This document shows, in pieces, positions 43,424 to 64,000 of a DNA stretch of 64,000 bases (positions are counted from its first letter, which is position 1; every line of letters starts with the position of its first letter). The stretch is from positions 124,001 to 188,000 of the forward strand of contig CM032806.1 in NCBI GenBank assembly GCA_019155185.1. The letters are read 5' to 3'. The DNA comes from Beaufortia kweichowensis. Lineage: Eukaryota > Chordata > Actinopteri > Cypriniformes > Gastromyzontidae. The translations under genes were made by a program, and so were the position numbers. Under the pieces are notes generated by a model. That model did not search any database. It was not told the DNA's origin and saw nothing but the letters and a program-made list of their open reading frames with translations.

Positions 43424-43911
43424 TCGCACAAACCCCACCGGCCGGCTCTTTCTTTATATTCTACAGTAGAAACGGACCGCACGGACTTCATTAGCACTAC
43501 AATATAAAGATCATGAATCTTTACACACTTTTTGATGTTTTCTGATGAAGACAGACGTCACAGAATTCACACGCTTTTACTTTCACATCTATCAACGTAT
43601 TTCAAATAAAATGTCATTAAACTCTGATTTAAGGTGATGATAGGCTATGATCCGAAAGGGGAAGGCCTTGTTTTTTCTCGCATTATTCTCTCGATCAGTA
43701 TTTAAGACTATTAATAATAATGATTTTCCTCTGCATTTCAGTCGCAGCTTTGTTACTTGTGTCGACGTACATATACATATGTATATTTTTTTAATTTGAC
43801 ACTAGCCTGATTTTTTTTTTGAAAGTATCATTTCTGTTGATTCATTCTAACAGATTTTTAAATCATGAGTATTTTTTACTCGACATTCCTGTGCAACAAT
43901 ATCTGAGACTT

Positions 43912-43917
43912 AATAAA
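43912..43917 (+). terminator. Polyadenylation signal of snx2
   Basis: AATAAA about 490 bp after the snx2 stop, in AT-rich 3' UTR. Confidence 0.5.
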
Positions 43918-46638
43918 GGACTAAATCAAATATCAGCAGTGGACTGAATGTTTTTAGGGTTACTGTGACATCTGTCATGTGTATTATCAGTCTCTGTGTG
44001 TAGAGAAATGTTCGTTTAGTTTTGATCTTTTTCATCTTTAAATCCGTCCTGTTAGAGGAGAGAGAATAAAACCAGCAGGCGCTGATGGTGTGAATTGAAA
44101 ATGTCTCATCGTTACATTAAACCGAGTAATAACAGAAAGGGGTGTTCTTGACAGACCCAATGGAGCGCTTCACATCTCTGCATATACATCACAGCGACCG
44201 TCTTTAACTTCACCACCGTCATATTGACAAACTGTCGTACAGCAGAGTCTGTGAGGAAGATCATAATGAAGTAACTCGTGTAAATGTAATGAATTCTGCC
44301 TTTATTTTAATGCCTGTAGGCGAGTCTCACCAAAACATAACTATTATAAACAATCATACTTTTATTTCAATCAGTTTAAACTAAAGGCACATGGTTACAG
44401 TGTATTTGATCTCTCAGTGTAACAGTAATGTGTTTAATAGTTGCTTTGAACTGTATAACCACCTTTTTATTACAAATGTCATTGTTAAACTATGATTACT
44501 GTAGCAAAGCCATGGTAAATGTGTGGTTTAACTACAGTAACCACGTTTGTTTATTTGTAGTAAATATTCATGATGAATATTCACGAATGAAGGCATACTC
44601 AGTGTGCTATTCATAAAAATAATCCTTTCTGTTCAATTCTGTTATGATATGGGTAATAACAGTTTCATTCTTATATAGAGAATCATATCACTTTCATATG
44701 ATTATCATCATCATCAAGATTCTCTTCTGACGTGCGTGAAGCTCTCAAACAACATGACGTGAGTCACATGTTCACTTCTGATTTATTACATTTATGTTCG
44801 TCTTGTGTGGCATCTTTACGTTCATATTTATTTACATAAATGATCAGGTGATAGTGAGGCTTTGCAGATAAATATAAAAGTTACTGAACTGTTGTCGTAA
44901 CACATTACAGTACTACATTTATCAAATATTTCTGAAATATTGACTGGCTGTGTCGGCGGTGACGTCATCAGGTGAAGGATTGCTAAAACCAGATCTGAAT
45001 TCAAGGACTTTTTTATGTTTAATCAACAGTTGAAAGTAATTCTAACCTAAATAAACCTGATTAAACTAAACTGCTTCTGTTCATACACATCAAACTATTG
45101 TGAAAGAGAAAAAACATTCAACCGAATATATTTGTTGTAAATTAAAACTCCTGAAACGTTTATGACCCTTTCAGGCCATGACATGTGAGGATGGAGGACA
45201 TGTGAGGATGGAGGACATGTGAGGATGGAGGACATGTGAGGATGAAGCGGTCAGGTGGAGCAGAAAGGGCACGTAAAATAAAAGCACTTCAAGAAGAAGA
45301 AGAAGAAGAAGAAATGTTGCTCAATTCTGTTTAGGCCTCAAGTGCAGGTCAGTTTTTTCTTCCCCTACTTTTATCATCACTTAAAATACTGTATGCTAAA
45401 AGACATTAATATAAATAATATATATACAATTGCATGAGTATTTCAGCAGACAAATCTTAGCATTCTTTTATATAGGTAGGAAGGGAACAAACATGAGTCA
45501 TAAAAATGCAATAACATTTTATTATAATTTTTAAAAAACATATTTTTTCATGAGAAGTAGAGAGAAAACAGCAGCTTTGGACTTCTGGCATAAATACTTC
45601 TACAAAGCTCTTTGCAGACCCATGGTATCTGATATACGGACTGATTTACATCAAGATTGCTTGTAAATGATGGACATGCTGTGTAATACATTTATTTTAG
45701 AAAATGAAATGAGGGAAAATAGGGTTTTTTTGTGGTTTCTGAGTGGCTGTGGGATTTCCAGGCCTGACCCTTTCTTTAAAGCTTTATAATACATGATAAA
45801 TAATGTAGTAAATATTAAAATGACATGGATCATTATTGAAATGGATTTGAAGTCTCAGTAAAGCAGCATGAACACACACGCAGGGAGTGATGAAAGTGTG
45901 TGTGTGTTATTGATGGTATCTGCAGTAGTAGTGTTATGTCGTGTTATGGTCAGAATACCGCGTGACCTTACGTGATCAAATGCACCGCAGGCTTTCAGAT
46001 AAGAGCTGTAATAAAAGAGGCCAATGAGTTGAGCAGACTGTAATTATTTGTGTCCTGTCAAGAAAAGAACCTCCAGACCCGTGCGATCCAAATCTGCAGT
46101 CCAAGCCGAGACAAATACAGGCCCGTTCTCAACGATCCACTGAAATTACTTCAGTTTGTCATGAACGCTTCTGCCATCGGCAGCAAACAATATCATCTGC
46201 TTGCAAATGTGAATCTTCAGTTCTTTGCAGATGAATCATTGCTGTAGCTGTGAGCTGTTTTATCTTAAATAAATATAGTGCTATAGTGCAAAATAAAATA
46301 AAAATTCTGTAGAAGGTTTTATCCATCCTCTGCATGCGCTATTCTTTATTTAATCACTTTTTAATAATTAGCTTCAATGATTTGGTTCAGGTCTGAGTTT
46401 CTAGCGTTGACTATTAGTTTATTTTTCAGAAAATCTGCAGCTGGATTCATATATTAAAGCTGCGAGACTCCTTGAGAAATCACTTCACGTGTGTGTTTCC
46501 TGATTTGGCAAATTTGAAGTTTACCGTCATGGTGGCAAACTGAGAGATAAGAGCGGTAAGAGCATCATTCATTTATTCTCTTATCTGTTTGTCAAGGCTC
46601 TTTTTAATCCTGCTCGTTTTGTGCCGCCTTAGAGAAAG
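43918..46638. other. Intergenic region after snx2, no gene seen
   Basis: Mostly AT-rich unique sequence. It holds a 17-bp tandem repeat at 45179-45246 and a GAA run at 45293-45313. The stretch at 46020-46240 looks compositionally like conserved non-coding DNA. No exons of snx24, which lies here in human, were recognised on either strand. Confidence 0.4.
45179..45246 (+). repeat. 17-bp minisatellite
   Basis: Nearly four copies of a 17-bp unit (GGACATGTGAGGATGGA), head to tail. Confidence 0.92.
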
Positions 46639-46677
46639 TGTGTGTGTGTGTCTGTGTGTGTGTGTGTCTGTGTGTGT

Positions 46678-46722
<45 letters not shown>

Positions 46723-46809
46723 TGTGTGTCTGTGTGTGTGTGTGTCTGTGTGTGTGTGTCTGTGTGTGTGTGTGTGTGTGTGTGTCTGTGTGTGTGTGTC
46801 TGTGTGTGT

Positions 46810-46878
<69 letters not shown>

Positions 46879-46919
46879 TGTGTGTGTGTGCTGTGTGTGT
46901 GTGTGTGTGTGTCTGTGTG

Positions 46920-46951
<32 letters not shown>

Positions 46952-46961
46952 CCTGTGTGTG

Positions 46962-47021
<60 letters not shown>
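46639..47021 (+). repeat. Long GT microsatellite
   Basis: About 380 bp of GT with regular TCTG interruptions. Predicted Cys-Val polymers are artefacts. Confidence 0.97.
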
Positions 47022-47239
47022 GCCTTTTGTCTAAATCAGATGAGAAGTGTGTGGCCTTCAGTGCAGTCTGTATGATACTGTTGGTGAAAATGAAAAGTTA
47101 CGACTGGTGTCCATAGATCAAACGTGCTGTGACGCGCTGAGCAGACGGTATAAAACAGATTATAAATGAGCACAGTGAGAATCAACAGTTTTACAAAGCC
47201 GTCACCTAATGAAGTCAAAGCGTCTGGTCCGTACACATC

Positions 47240-47275
47240 CGCTCCATTGAATAGTTTTACTCTGATCAATGAACA
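47240..47275 (+). repeat. Direct repeat, copy 1
   Basis: Begins GCTCCATTGAATAGTTTTAC and continues through TCTGATCAAT; the same 30 bases recur at about 48452-48481 on the same strand. Confidence 0.85.
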
Positions 47276-48446
47276 AGAATGTGTTCATGTCTCGAGCAAG
47301 AATAACGGCTGATCTGTACACTTGTTAAACTACATAGAAGAACAGGAGATTCAGTATCTGATATGTATAAACTTTCACATCATCATATTTCTATAGTGTT
47401 AGTGAAAGCAGATCTCAATAACACGCAGTTAATTGCATATTTGCATGCATTAGCAGTCTCTAATAGAGGCAGCCTTGCACACCCGCCGGATTTCAATGTT
47501 TCTTAAAAATATTGATCTCCACTAATTGACTTTCTGTCTAAGGTCTAATGATTAAACTCAAACTGCAACCTTTGCTTTGAATTTGTGAATTCCCTCAGGT
47601 ACCTTTACACAAATCAGTGTATAAACGCTCATAAACACTGCTGGAGGATTTAAGGGCTACTATTGTTCATAGAAATCATTTGCTTTTTTGTTGTGTTAAA
47701 CAGAATCAGGCGTAAATGTAAATGCACTATTTTAGAAGAAGAAGCACTTTTTTGGTTTCTTTTTTATCGTATACGTGATTTTTTTCCTCGATTTTTCTGT
47801 GATCACCGAACGCTACAGTATATTTAGGCTCTGGCAGGACTATTGAATGGTCATTTGCATACATAAATCTATCGGCGATGTGACGTTCATCAATGAACCT
47901 GCAGACACACACATCCACTGCTGACTCGAGCGTTTAATGAACTCTGACGCTGCGCTGAAAAACACTCTCTCTGTTATAATCATCATCTTCTTTTTTATAG
48001 TTTTTCATTTCTTTGATCCAGCCGTTTATTTCTGGATGTTTTAAGAGCTTTTTGGAGATGAAAGCGTTTGATTCAACAGCTGATGACATATTCTCTTGTT
48101 GTGTTGTGCTAAAGGTCAAAATGCAATGGGAATTCATTTAATTGTGAGTCAGCGGTCGCTGGCAGCGTCAAATGACTTTGGCTCCGAGTTCTTCCCGTTC
48201 CATTAGCTGCCGCTCGCCAGTTCTTCACCCTGTAAATGTGCGGTGACACGGCTGACGTTTAGTATGCACGAGATTATGAACGAGCGCCGTGAGAAGTTAA
48301 TAGGACCGACGAGCGGTCGGCCCGGACCGTCAACATCTTTACTAGGCTATCAGCGGCTCTTTAACTGCAGAGAAATACAGCTGACGTGATGTAATGAAGT
48401 GTAAGCGTAACGTCTGCTCTGTACAAAGCCTCTTTAGATATCACCT

Positions 48447-48487
48447 CATCTGCTCCATTGAATAGTTTTACTCTGATCAATAAACAG
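48447..48487 (+). repeat. Direct repeat, copy 2
   Basis: Second copy of the 30-bp segment found at 47241, about 1.2 kb away in the same orientation. Each is followed by a similar RAACA sequence. Confidence 0.85.
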
Positions 48488-51133
48488 TTTTCTGTGGCCT
48501 TTCGCTGGTGTCACTTGTCATTGGAGAATGTAAATGCGTGTCAGAAACTAGCCTGACACTTTCCCTGCGATACATTACAATAGAGAAAAAAAGCCCATCA
48601 GCAATAAAACAGATGATGAGCCAATCGACTCGCTCCTCCTGCTGCACGCACACACACACACACACACAACATGCACACGCACACGCACTGCCGTCTATCA
48701 GACGCCTTCCGGTTTTATTTTGAAAGAAAAAGAAAAAGTAAAAACTTTGATGATAAGGACAGATGTTCATGAGATGGTTTGTTTAACCTTTGACCTGTTT
48801 CACTTTAGGTGTGACTGACCACTAAGGCGGCTCGATGAATCTTTGAGATATTCATTAAAAGCAATAATTCAACTCATTATAATGCTTGTGTTTTTGGCCG
48901 TTTGTTTTAAATGTGGCCCCAAAAAGACTTGTTAAAAGAGCCGTTTTGTGTCGTGTGTGCTCTCAACTTCTTGCTGCTTATTAAGATTTCAAAGATAAAA
49001 AGCGTAGCTCAGTAATTGCTTTCTTGAATCTGCCTTTAATAATTACACGTGGCAAAGCAGCGGTGAAAATGAGAAAGGCAGAGACTAATGGAAAACTAGA
49101 TTTTTTCACTGAATTAGAGAGCAGGACGATCCATATATTGACAATCCATCACCAAGAACCAGATCAGGAAAAGTGTTCCAGACTGTCCGGGAACAGCGAG
49201 GCAAACTGGGTGTGATGCAGTGTGGCACCAGACCTTCTGTGAGAGAGAAAGAGTTTCCAACATATCTACATATCTCACATTACTTATTTAGATATTAGGG
49301 AAATACTTGTTTTCACTGTATTTTCTTTCTGTTTTTCTTTCTGTATAGTCTATATTTAATATTTGACTTTATTTAACTTTGTGCTACATACTTTTCTTTT
49401 ATATTCACACTTGCACTACTTGTACACAGCCCAGCTGCAAATGCTTTGATAATACAAATGTACAATTTCATGCTAATCATGCCAATAAAGCAAACATAAA
49501 TTAAGATTAAAATTGAGAGAGAGAGAGAGAGAGTCCTGGTCACCAGTAATGACCAGCTGAAGAGTAGATTATCATAAATAAATGAACATAAAATATTGAT
49601 TTATTAAGTTAAAAATAGTTAAATGACATGCTAAGCGACCAATCACAGTCCTGTATTCCAGAAAGCCTTTATATGAAAACAAAGTTTCTGCAAAAGAAAA
49701 TCTGTCCTGAAGTTTCTTTATTCAAACTTCTGATGTTTGTTCAGTTCAGTAAAATTCTGTCAAGACTCAGAAAAGATTTGTGTTCTAACCCGCGATTGCG
49801 TTACGCTTCCCTGCTTGACGCAAAGGTACAAATTACATGATTATGATGTATCATGTATTCGCAAAAGTCTCTTTGTTCGGGAGAAAAATCAATAGCGAAG
49901 CTCCTGGAGCGCCTCTGCCTCGCTTTTACATTTCCAGAAAGGACGGCTCTAGAATTGCTGATTCTACATTTAGAATGACAGTGATTCATACGGCCGTGCC
50001 GTCCGGTTAGGTGGTTAACTTATACTTGAGGGTCTCCGGCTGACATTTCATCTACAACTTTGGGAAAGGTTAAGGGCCGGCAGGCTACGAGCTGCTGAAA
50101 GCCTTTAGCATGAGCTTTATTTTTAGACTCCAAAAGGAAAAACTCTGCTTTGTTTGGTCTTGTCTTTCTCAAGAGGGCAGATGAGTAATTTAGTGCTTGT
50201 GTTTTACAGGAGCTGTGTACAGGTGAAGTTGAACTAGAGAAAGACCTGTTTCTATTTTAAACGTAAGACGGAAGCAGTGACGGATGAACGTCAGGTGAGT
50301 ATCTGTGTTAATTCCACATCATCACTGTAAATCTAAAACTACTTCACTATGAAATTCCAGTTTGCTTTTACTGTAGTCGTGCATATGTAAAGATTTGATG
50401 TTTCTCCTGTGATGAGAGAGAAAATCCATCAGTTAGCTACAAACGAAGGCACAGGCGCATCATCGTTTTCTGTGCTTCTGCGTTCATGAATTGCACAATA
50501 GATGAGAGAGAAAGCGAATTACATTTCAGATGTCCTGCGCAATGGGCTGTGTTGCGTTTCCACCCCCACCGCTCGACCTTTGACCCCTTCGGCCCCAGGA
50601 CAGCAGCGTCTCGGCTCTTTTGCTTGTAATGAGGGTGTCTGATGTACCTGATGTTGACCTCGGTCTCGGCGTTGGGCCGAGCGCGTCACATTAACCCTCG
50701 GTAGACTGCGTGTGTGTGCTCCCTAATTGCCTTTAGAGTCTTTAAAACAGCACACAATCTACTGCCTGTAGAACACACAGACTGTGCTGTTGCCATGTCA
50801 AATATCTCATCCTAAAGGTGGGACTTTCTAATCTTTCGAATGAAAGTCTGGTGTTTTAGTCCATTTAGCTGTGCATTTTATTTGTGTATTGTGTATAACT
50901 GGTTTAAGCTGTCTGTTAATCATCACTCACAGATCGTCTCTCTCATGTCAATGACAGAATGAGCTGTAGATAATACTAGTCCAGATGATTTGTATTTTTC
51001 ACATCTTCTGACTGAACAAATGAAGACATTCTACAGTTTAATAAAGTGACAGAGAGAGAGTTTGTGATTTTACACCTGAGGAGTTCAGCTGAAGGAGTTC
51101 AGTCTGGATCTTTCAATGTCAGTCTATTTATTA

Positions 51134-59890
<8,757 letters not shown>

Positions 59891-61059
59891 TTACCAGCCC
59901 TCCACTTCTACTATGAAGGGCTCTTTTACTTTAATATTTCCACTGTTCACTATCACACACTCGGTGTACGGCAGATTCCTCTCGTTTGTGTCCTGAAGTT
60001 CAATAGTGTGAACGACAGACTGAAAAAGACGAACAGGGAGATGAGCTGTTATTGATGACTGATGAGGATTTCTACAGTAGTGACTGTCATATGTCTGCAG
60101 GAGATCTCACCATGCCTTCCAGAACCTTTCCAAAAACGACGTGTTTGTTGTCCAGCCAGGGAGCTCTGGCCAGCGTGATGAAGAACTGAGAACCGTTTGT
60201 GTCGGGACCTGCGTTTGCCATACTGACCCATCCTACACCCAGATGCTTCAGTCTGAAGTTTTCATCAGCAAACGTGTTTCCATAAATACATTTACCTGCA
60301 GACACACAAGAACTCACATTTAATAACTTCAAAACGGATCCACGTAATGATTAAGACAGGAAAACGATCAGTGTGTGTATTGATGTGTTCATGTGGGTTT
60401 GAAATGATCAATTTTGAGGAATTAAACTATGACTTTCTGTACTGATGCAGGTTAGTTTCTCCTGACCTCCTGTTCCGTCTCCAGCTGTGATGTCTCCTCC
60501 TTGGATCATGAAATCCTTGATCACGCGATGAAACTTGCTGCCCTTATAGCCGTAACCTTTCTGAAGAGAGAACGTGTGCGATTCAATGCCATTCACACGG
60601 TTAGTGACACTACAGTCATTTTCACATGAATCACAACAGCTTTCAGTAGATCAGACACAGAGACGGGTGTTCTACGTAAGATCAGACGGTCTACCTCTCC
60701 TGTAGCAAGTGCCACAAAGTTCTGCACAGTAACAGGCACGACCTCCCCGAACAGACCCATCACAATTCTGCCAACCTCATGTCCTCCTACAGTGATGTCA
60801 AAAAACACCTGCAGCACAGGAGACGAAAAAGATTCTGCTTATAACACAACCAAATAAATACACACACAGCCATGAAATAATATAATAATAATAATAATGA
60901 TGAAAAGGGTTAGAGTGAAAGCAATATATCACACACAAACTGTTTAGAACCGTTTACACTGTATATATAGTTGTATAGTTTATAGTATTAACTGACAGTG
61001 AGATGATAATGATGTTGTGATGATGCTGTGGGAAGATGATGATGTGTGTGTGTGTGCGC

Positions 61060-61095
<36 letters not shown>

Positions 61096-61257
61096 ATGCA
61101 GTATTTTCGCCGTGATGTTGCGCAGGACACGTCGCGTTTTCTTCGCTGTGCGTCTCACCTTGTCCGTGACTTTCGGTCCGGTTCGTGTTTTATAATCTGC
61201 AGCAATAACTAAAAACGGCAAGTAAAGGACAGTCAGTGTTCGCTGAGACGCGTACAT
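59891..61257 (-). CDS. ppic: Peptidyl-prolyl cis-trans isomerase C (cyclophilin C)
   Basis: Proline isomerase of the secretory pathway. Five minus-strand exons, 61257-61159, 60808-60695, 60560-60467, 60295-60111 and 60019-59891, give 206 residues in frame (human 212). An N-terminal hydrophobic segment (TLTVLYLPFLVIAADY) acts as signal peptide or anchor. The cyclophilin fold follows: VFFDITVGGHEVGRIVMGLF, then FHRVIKDFMIQGGD with the catalytic arginine, then VSMANAGPDTNGSQFFIT, then WLDNKHVVFGKV with the cyclosporin-contact tryptophan. The end is VEGW. It lacks an ER-retention tail such as KDEL. The orientation opposite to snx2 matches the human order. Confidence 0.94.
61046..61093 (+). repeat. 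GT microsatellite in ppic intron 1
   Basis: GT run with a GCGCGC interruption, shortly after the ppic exon 1 donor on the minus strand. Confidence 0.93.
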
Positions 61258-61345
61258 AGCGGCGCGTTTGACTCAGTCAAATGAGAGATGATTTCTTCCT
61301 GTATGACGCTCCTCCTCCCGCGCGTCACGGCGGGGCGTCAGATGC
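61258..61345 (-). promoter_or_regulatory. Likely ppic promoter
   Basis: A CpG-rich stretch directly upstream of the ppic start. It holds the near-palindrome TGACTCAGTCA (about 61269-61279), which includes a consensus AP-1 site, and CCGCGCGTCACGGCGGGGCG near 61318. Confidence 0.4.
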
Positions 61346-63770
61346 GCAGCGTCTCTCTTTAGTACATCGCAGTATACAAATGACATACTGACAGAATATT
61401 CAATTTACATGCATTTACACTTTAATGTGTGTGTCCCTGAAAAATAAAACTAAAGTAAATATATGAATTAGACATGATTGTGTTTTCTGTTTTGTCTCAT
61501 GCTGTTGAATTCTGTTCTGATCCGGATTTTCATTTTCTCTTTCATCGGTGTAAACAGTCTAAGGCTCATGCAGTCTTCATTCATTTCTCTAGTTTGTCAT
61601 GTAAAGCATCATCTCATGTGATGGTCATCATCTCTGGAGCTCATCACTGTCCTGAGATTCATTTTCATATTTTCATCTGAACTATCATTTACTTTCAGTT
61701 GAACACAAGTTATTTCTTGTAAATCCGTAAGCATACAGTATTTCTGTTGTTTTGTTTTAAGTACATGAGCTCATCTGTTGTTGTTTGCTGATGGGATGAT
61801 GGTTCTGATTGGACTCCTGGTTCAGGATCAGTGATGTGGTTTAGTGCTCTTGATCTGGATCATCTAGAGAAGGAAAATTTGTTTTTCTGTTCGCAGTTAT
61901 TCTACAGTAACATCTGAGAAATCACAGCAATTACTCTGAATCTGCAGTTCACAAAAATGCTTATATACATCCTTTTATTATTATTATTATTACCGAGATA
62001 TTTATTAGCGTAGAGAACTGATTTAGTTCACAAAATATGTGATTTATTGTAAATCAGGATTATTATTAAGATGTTTTATTTCATTCAGGCTCTCGTGCGC
62101 CCCCTTTGTTCACATTTACTGATGGATTTCAATATTTCAATGATCATTTATCGTCTTCTTTTATTTAATGACAGTACAGCAGTAGATTATTTTACACTTA
62201 ACTTCCAAAAGAGCCACAATTAATTTCATACATTCATCTGAATAATACAGAAATATTTGATACAGAATATCAGAAAATGCAGGTATCTGACATTAAAGCA
62301 AACATTATTTATTATTTATTATTAGACACCGAGGATGATTTAAAAGAATATAGAAACATGGTAAATCCAGGACAAAATGTATTTATAGAAATATATTTAA
62401 AGAAACAGCAGCACTAGTGTCCTGAATGTGTGTCCACTAAACTAAACTGCTCCAAATTTTCTTTCTTTATGAAACGGCACAAAATAAACTATTTTTAACG
62501 AACGAGCAGAGTATTATATGCATGAGTATTATATGCATGAGTATTATATGCATGAGTATTATATGCAATATTTACATAATTAAAAGAACGCACCTGAGGC
62601 ATTTACATAAATATATAAATGTCGATCCATTAACAGGAAAATGTGTGTTTAAAAATGCCAATCAGCTCCCATCTGAATATACGTCTATATTAATGAATTA
62701 TATAGTCAGCAACCCGTGACCTTAAAACTATAATAAGAGGGCTGGTGGCTGAATTCTTTATCGGACTCCTGTCAAACAGGCTCGTTCATTTGTCTTTCAG
62801 CCAACAGCAGAATTCATTAAGAAGAAATGCAAAGGGTCTAAGTGAATGTCAAACAGACTGCTGTATGTTAATGAAAATATACAAATGAAGCGCAAGTTTA
62901 GACTCGGCTTTAATAATCTGGGCTTTTGGCACAGAAAATGATATATTTGGGCAGTTAATGTATTGATCCCCACTGCCCCTCGAGTGCACTTTATTTCACT
63001 AGTCATTTATCAATGAATAAAAACACCAATACGCTGTCATAATAGCCGTGTTATTTCCAAGTATGACAACTAAATTGTTTTGAGCTTCATTTTATGACAC
63101 GCAGTAAGTACCGCGATGACATCATAACAAAACACGACTAATATTATTCTCGATTTAATAATGAATTATTTCTATTCGAATATATGTGTGATGTTTGTGC
63201 TTGTTGTAATGACGCGGCGGACTAAAATGTAATATTACATCCTCTAAGAAAAATCCAACTGTTATTACTCACATTCTTTACGAGTTAAATGCGTTTGTGG
63301 ACAAGAATTCATTTTCAGACGATTATGTTGGTGTTTTGGTTTGTTATCAGAGATGATGAATGACTCTGTCAGAATGTTGCCAGTCAAAACATTTCAGTCT
63401 CTTCTGGACGGAACCGTGTAAAATGGAGCACATACACATAACAGTGAGCCTGTGAAAACTTTCCCAACATCATCTTACCATCATATAAATATTAATCACT
63501 AAATCAAATTAAAGTAAAAAAAATAAAGAAGGCCTAAATAATGATTGAGTATGTTTCCAAAAAAATACTACAGTATTAAAACATTTAGAATTTTATTTTA
63601 GGAGTTTTATAACAAATGTTATTTGGCATTGAAAGAAAAGAAGAAAAAAAACAGGATTTAAGTTTTTTTTTATCATGTTATTCACGAGTGGAATTAAATG
63701 TGCGTGAGAGATAAATAATAATAATAATAAAAACACATGGAGTGATAATCAGCTGTGGGTGAGAGACAGA
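61346..63770. other. Intergenic region upstream of ppic, CNE-like in part
   Basis: No exon recognised. A four-copy 15-bp tandem repeat (AGTATTATATGCATG) lies at 62510-62568. The segment 62715-63110 is dense in TAAT, TGTCAAAC and ATGTTAATG-type motifs and looks like a conserved enhancer. The remainder is AT-rich. Confidence 0.35.
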
Positions 63771-63930
63771 TGCTCGGCATCAGTTCACTTCTGCCTGTCC
63801 CACGCAAGCCACGTGCTCGCGCCGGAGCACGAGACGAGACGAGGACACGCGTGAGGGTGGGAGGAGGTTTCGAGCAGAACTCTCACGGTCAATACTGTCC
63901 GGGAATCACAGCTTGGACTCTTCTGAGAGG
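63771..63930 (+). other. Possible 5' untranslated exon of the next gene (prdm6 expected)
   Basis: The composition switches to CpG-rich. A good donor, GAGAGG|GTAAGA, sits at about 63930, and a TCTTTTCAG acceptor falls exactly at the window end (64000), giving a mini-intron of about 70 bp. PRDM6 follows PPIC in human, so this may be its first exon. No coding sequence is visible to confirm it. Confidence 0.3.
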
Positions 63931-64000
63931 GTAAGACTTTTATACGGCTTCGTTATAGCGTTTAAAGTGAGCGCGCGCGCGTCGCGTCGCGTCTTTTCAG

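Larger units (their letters stand above)
47022..51130. other. Gene-free block with CNE-like stretches
   Basis: No coding exon recognised. Balanced composition and dense TAAT or TGTCA-type motifs at about 47400-47560, 47700-48330 and 49000-49210 suggest conserved regulatory DNA. It also contains the duplicated 30-bp segment listed separately, a short CA run near 48649-48668 and a GA run at 49515-49533. Confidence 0.35.

Noticed and set aside
46642..47116. Long Cys-Val-rich open frames
   Set aside because: Pure translation of a GT microsatellite; no codon bias, start context or homology.

Overview
The window is vertebrate nuclear DNA, almost certainly from a teleost and probably from a cypriniform. 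The reasons are GT-AG split genes, long GT, CT and GA microsatellites, dispersed fish-type MITE and SINE remnants, and a gene set matching human 5q23 (DMXL1, HSD17B4, PRR16, LOX, SNCAIP, SNX2, PPIC). Introns are very short, often about 100 bp, so the genome is compact. A Danionella-like species would fit, but that is a guess. There is no bacterial operon, phage or CRISPR content.

Layout: (1) 1-12166 (+), 3' four-fifths of dmxl1, 35 exons, cut by the left edge. (2) 13658-18607 (-), complete hsd17b4, 24 exons, tail to tail with dmxl1. (3) 19857-21215 (+), two-exon prr16 (Largen), divergent from hsd17b4. (4) 24400-26638 (+), lox, six coding exons. (5) 28760-33067 (+), sncaip (synphilin-1). (6) 36084-43423 (+), snx2, 15 coding exons. 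(7) 43424-59890, a 16-kb gene-free block with three very long microsatellites and stretches that look like conserved non-coding elements. (8) 59891-61257 (-), ppic, five exons. (9) 61258-64000, non-coding, possibly ending in a 5' untranslated exon of prdm6, the next gene in human.

The genes do not form one pathway. They act in V-ATPase regulation (dmxl1), peroxisomal beta-oxidation (hsd17b4), cell-size control (prr16), collagen and elastin cross-linking (lox), synuclein-associated scaffolding (sncaip), retromer sorting (snx2) and ER protein folding (ppic). They sit together through ancient synteny, here strongly compressed and with hsd17b4 and lox apparently flipped relative to human.

The most unusual signal is a pair of intronic minisatellites whose repeat unit contains the intron's own 3' splice site. 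In hsd17b4 intron 1 a 27-bp unit repeats the acceptor five times plus one decayed copy; each extra copy would add nine in-frame residues in the NAD-binding glycine loop. In lox intron 4 a 31-bp unit repeats the acceptor about 22 times, and the array is open in all three forward frames. Separately, four genes (hsd17b4, prr16, sncaip, snx2) each carry one apparent single-base frame break, while dmxl1, lox and ppic read cleanly. This suggests assembly indels more than gene decay.
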